Part shown: positions 13,671 through 15,586 of the stretch, in pieces
How positions within the stretch are numbered: the first letter of the stretch is position 1
How the letters are laid out: the number at the start of each line of letters is the position of its first letter
From: Candidatus Mcinerneyibacteriota bacterium
GTDB lineage: Bacteria; AUK180; JAQVHJ01
Assembly (NCBI GenBank): GCA_030630935.1
Contig: DAOVMD010000018.1
Coordinates: 1 to 15,586 of the forward strand
Direction: 5' to 3'
Length of the DNA stretch: 15,586 bases
The notes under the pieces: generated by a model
Told to the model about the DNA's origin: nothing
Databases searched by the model: none
What the model saw: the letters and a program-made list of their open reading frames with translations, nothing else
Position numbers and translations under genes: made by a program

Positions 13671-14735
13671 TTATTTTTTCATTAATTGATAAATATTATT
13701 AATCTCATGCAAGGTTAAGATTCCTGCAAATACACCGTTTCGATAAATAACTCCTAATTTTGCCCGCTTTTCAACTATTGCCATAAAAGCTTTAAACAGG
13801 TCATCTGTCTCCTTAATCGTTAAGAACTTATCAGATATCATAACTTCAAGTTTAACCCTGAGATCACCTTCATAATAACGTTTAAATATCTCCTCTTTCG
13901 GAATAACTCCTATAACAATTTCATCTTCAATAATTGGGTAGTATTCCTGCGTACTATTTACAATTAAGTCACTCACTTCAAAAACCATGTTTTCCTTCTT
14001 TAAAGTCTTAATGTTTCTCTTGAATAAATCTGCAACCTTGTAATTCGAAAGGATATGCCTTAGAGTAAACATCTGCTCTTCCTGCTTTGAACCGAAGAAA
14101 ATAAATACACCAATTAGGGCGACCCAATATTGTTTGAAAAATATCGCGAGGATAACCATCAAAATTGCAAGAACTCTCCCGACTTCTGCGGCAATATGTG
14201 TTGATTTTGTATAATTAAAAAATATCGCAAGGATTCCACGAAGAACTCGACCTCCATCCATTGGAAATATCGGCAGTAAATTGAAGACTGCCATTATAAA
14301 ATTAAATGAAATGAACATTCTTGGAAATGTATAACTATCGAAATTCATGTCCATAAGGAAAGCTTTTCCATATATTAAGCTAAAGATCAGAAGCCCGGCT
14401 AAACCAATAATAATATTTACCATTGGTCCCGACACCGCAACAAGAATCTCTGCAATAGGTTTCTCGGGAATCTCCTTCATCCGAGCCATCCCGCCAATGG
14501 GTAATAATGTAATGTCTTCAACCTTATACCCGAATAAACGGCCTACTATACTATGTGCAAGCTCATGAAGAATAACAACTGTGAATATTGCAATGATCCA
14601 AAATAAAGAAAATAAGAATGAACCCAGACCTGATGATATGAAAAAGTAAAGCAGTATAAAAATTAACAGTAAGAATGAGATGTGGATTTTTATCGGGATT
14701 CCAAAAATTTTAAATATTTTAAACGACCATTTCAT
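13671..14735 (-). CDS. Site-2-type M50 metalloprotease with two CBS domains
   Basis: The product is 354 residues: about six membrane segments in residues 1-215, then two CBS domains (about 233-290 and 296-350). The zinc motif HELAH (57-61), SGP (102-104) and the NLLPIFPMDGG motif (152-162) with its zinc-binding Asp160 are all intact, so it should be active. The family cuts transmembrane substrates such as anti-sigma factors. CBS domains usually bind adenine nucleotides and may tune the protease, as in SpoIVFB. Its ribosome-binding site AAGGAG (plus-strand ctcctt at 14741-14746) is 5 nt from ATG, and the promoter at 14755-14783 drives it. It leads an operon with the HD-GYP-like sensor 9 bp downstream. 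Its substrate cannot be read from the sequence. Confidence 0.92.
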   Translation of the reverse strand: MKWSFKIFKIFGIPIKIHISFLLLIFILLYFFISSGLGSFLFSLFWIIAIFTVVILHELAHSIVGRLFGYKVEDITLLPIGGMARMKEIPEKPIAEILVAVSGPMVNIIIGLAGLLIFSLIYGKAFLMDMNFDSYTFPRMFISFNFIMAVFNLLPIFPMDGGRVLRGILAIFFNYTKSTHIAAEVGRVLAILMVILAIFFKQYWVALIGVFIFFGSKQEEQMFTLRHILSNYKVADLFKRNIKTLKKENMVFEVSDLIVNSTQEYYPIIEDEIVIGVIPKEEIFKRYYEGDLRVKLEVMISDKFLTIKETDDLFKAFMAIVEKRAKLGVIYRNGVFAGILTLHEINNIYQLMKK

Positions 14736-14754
14736 AACTTCTCCTTAATTTTTA

Positions 14755-14783
14755 ATGATATCATAAAATGTAAAAAAAGTCAA
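14755..14783 (-). promoter_or_regulatory. Sigma-70-type promoter of the minus-strand operon
   Basis: On the minus strand TTGACT (plus-strand 14778-14783) and TATCAT (plus-strand 14755-14760) are separated by exactly 17 bp. Transcription should start near 14748, just before the ribosome-binding site at 14741-14746. The leader is again only about 13 nt. Confidence 0.6.
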
Positions 14784-14790
14784 GTCTTGT

Positions 14791-14815
14791 GAAGCGAAAA
14801 AAATAGTTTCGCTTC
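14791..14815. repeat. 9-bp-arm hairpin upstream of minus-strand promoter
   Basis: The arms gaagcgaaa (14791-14799) and tttcgcttc (14807-14815) enclose aaaatag. It starts 8 bp beyond the -35 box of the promoter at 14755-14783. It may be an operator, or a fragment of the gcgaagc-type repeats of the region. Confidence 0.55.
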
Positions 14816-14861
14816 GCTCTACATTTAAGATTTACGATTGATAATTATTAATTTAAGATTG

Positions 14862-14890
14862 ATTTTGCATTATGTATTACAATGCTTTTG
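14862..14890 (+). repeat. Repeat module R4, partial copy
   Basis: The tattacaatgcttttg part matches the second half of the copy at 109-150. The first half is diverged here. Confidence 0.45.
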
Positions 14891-14948
14891 TTTGGAGCAA
14901 TATTTCTTAATGCGAAATTTTTAATTTATTTATTCGAAAACAAAAGAA

Positions 14949-15029
14949 TGTCATTGCGATGGAGCGAAGCGACTGCGGCAATCTGTTCAATTCGAAGACC
15001 AAATAATTGTTTCACAGACAAAGTAGGGG
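14949..15029 (+). repeat. Interspersed repeat module R2, copy 2
   Basis: It starts tgtcattgcga and has gcggcaatct at 14975-14984. The following aagaccaaa, attgttt and acaaagtagggg align with 9696-9741. The middle (ggagcgaagcgac) differs from copy 1. Confidence 0.75.
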
Positions 15030-15031
15030 CA

Positions 15032-15051
15032 TTGTTTGCTTTCGCAAACAA
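15032..15051. repeat. Hairpin ttgtttgc/gcaaacaa
   Basis: Arms of 8 bp at 15032-15039 and 15044-15051 enclose tttc. It occupies the same place after gtagggg as the unrelated hairpin at 9739-9757. Confidence 0.65.
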
Positions 15052-15148
15052 CAGTTTGAGTAATCAGTTTGAGTTTGCTCCTATAAATAGGAGAGTCTTA
15101 CAAATAACGTATTAAATTATTAAGAGTTTCACAAACGAAGTGAAGTGA

Positions 15149-15185
15149 TCCCGATCAATTTCAGGAACATGAAATTAAATCGGGA
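15149..15185. repeat. Imperfect hairpin tcccgat...atcggga
   Basis: The arms 15149-15163 and 15170-15185 pair as tcccgat and aatttca with a small asymmetric bulge, around ggaaca. Another tcccga/tcggga pair lies at 15515-15535. Confidence 0.55.
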
Positions 15186-15187
15186 AA

Positions 15188-15240
15188 CCCTGATCAAATG
15201 AATTTAATCCTCCCGTATGAAAAAAAACAAAAAAAATAAA
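15188..15240 (+). repeat. Interspersed repeat module R3, copy 2
   Basis: It is the counterpart of 9755-9808 (ccctgatc, aatcctcc, atgaaaa, A-rich tail). Confidence 0.6.
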
Positions 15241-15248
15241 ATCTAACC

Positions 15249-15277
15249 GCCCCGAAAAAAACGGGGTAAACTCCGGA
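15249..15277. repeat. GC-hairpin repeat R5, copy 1
   Basis: The unit is a cccc/gggg stem over an A-run, followed by taaactccgga. It recurs at 15543-15570 with one A fewer. Both copies are followed by cgcagag and A-runs, although copy 1 has an extra gatgcagag-type unit. Confidence 0.8.
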
Positions 15278-15320
15278 TGCAGAGGACGCAGAGAAAAAAA
15301 ACAAAAAACAAAAGAAACAA

Positions 15321-15350
15321 TATTTAACAGGGACTTTTACGAGACATGTA
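15321..15350 (+). repeat. Interspersed repeat module R1, copy 2
   Basis: It matches 9601-9630 at 26 of 30 positions, including an identical gagacatgta at the end. Confidence 0.75.
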
Positions 15351-15400
15351 ATGGACTATAGCATCGCTTCGCTCTGCAAGTAAAAATTAACAATTAATAA

Positions 15401-15439
15401 TGAATAATGGTTTTGCTTTATATATGAGAATGCTCTTAG
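15401..15439 (+). repeat. Repeat module R4, copy 3
   Basis: It shares tgaataatgg, tttgcttta and aatgct with 109-150, allowing a one-base gap. Confidence 0.55.
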
Positions 15440-15542
15440 TTAAAGTTGGAGTTGCTTAATAAAACAATTGAATGCCTTTATAAAAATAGCCGCTGACTGA
15501 CTGAAAGGAAGGAATCCCGACTTTTCATATCGGGAAGAGGAC

Positions 15543-15570
15543 GCCCCGAAAAAACGGGGTAAACTCCGGA
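15543..15570. repeat. GC-hairpin repeat R5, copy 2
   Basis: It is nearly identical to 15249-15277. The array may continue past the window end, since the cgcagag and A-run tail reaches the last base. Confidence 0.8.
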
Positions 15571-15586
15571 CGCAGAGAAAAAAAAT

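Larger units (their letters stand above)
14784..15586. other. Gene-free repeat region at the window end
   Basis: About 800 bp without a credible gene. A plus-strand frame at 14882-15115 is repeat translation. The region holds, in order, a hairpin upstream of the operon promoter, partial R4, R2 with its hairpin, a long imperfect hairpin, R3, a GC-rich hairpin repeat, R1, R4, and the GC-rich hairpin repeat again at the very end. Confidence 0.75.

Noticed and set aside
14882-15115. Plus-strand 77-codon frame
   Set aside because: It includes SLRWSEATAAI, which is the translation of the R2 repeat, and has no ribosome-binding site.
14949-15586. CRISPR array
   Set aside because: The repeats are of different types, irregularly spaced, and lack uniform units or spacers. 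No cas gene is present.

Overview
The window is AT-rich, dense in genes on both strands, and looks like a diderm (Gram-negative type) bacterium. Several proteins have signal peptides or lipoboxes and end in an aromatic residue as outer-membrane beta-barrels do. There is a PorV/PorQ-like barrel, and a secreted protein ends in a FlgD-type Ig domain of the kind common in the FCB superphylum and related uncultured phyla. I cannot name a genus. Non-coding DNA is full of short interspersed, hairpin-forming repeats.

Region 1 (1-9582, all + strand) reads as an envelope module for binding and importing alpha-glucans. After a repeat-rich leader and a clear sigma-70-type promoter comes a sugar ABC-transporter substrate-binding lipoprotein (315-1631). 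A 256-bp MITE-like element with inverted ends separates it from a secreted DOMON-like/FlgD-Ig protein (1955-3091). Five tightly spaced genes follow: a PorV-like barrel (3228-4133), a 498-residue barrel (4145-5641), a barrel with an N-terminal AMPK-type glycogen-binding domain (5713-7764), a 140-residue lipoprotein that is little more than one such domain (7777-8199), and a multidomain lipoprotein with a related starch-binding-type N-terminus and a DOMON-like C-terminus (8215-9582). Three consecutive genes carry an (F/W)NNW glucan-binding signature. No SusC/SusD pair, glycoside hydrolase or ABC permease is present, so this looks like a non-Sus glucan-capture system whose permease and enzymes lie elsewhere.

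Region 2 (9583-9957) is a convergent intergenic stretch of repeats and hairpins with a possible terminator for the minus-strand operon.

Region 3 (9958-14735, all - strand) is a compact three-gene operon in the order 14735 to 9958: an intact site-2-type M50 metalloprotease with two CBS domains; a PocR-GAF-HD-GYP sensor whose HD-GYP domain has lost most of its metal ligands; and a fusion of a MraY/WecA-like membrane domain, with its catalytic acidic motifs lost, to an apparently intact WecG/TagA/CpsF glycosyltransferase. The last two genes overlap by 4 bp. A promoter with 17-bp spacing lies directly upstream. Two degenerate enzyme domains in one coupled operon is the most unusual protein-level feature.

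Region 4 (14736-15586) holds the minus-strand promoter and then about 800 bp of gene-free repeats. Several match repeats in regions 1 and 2.
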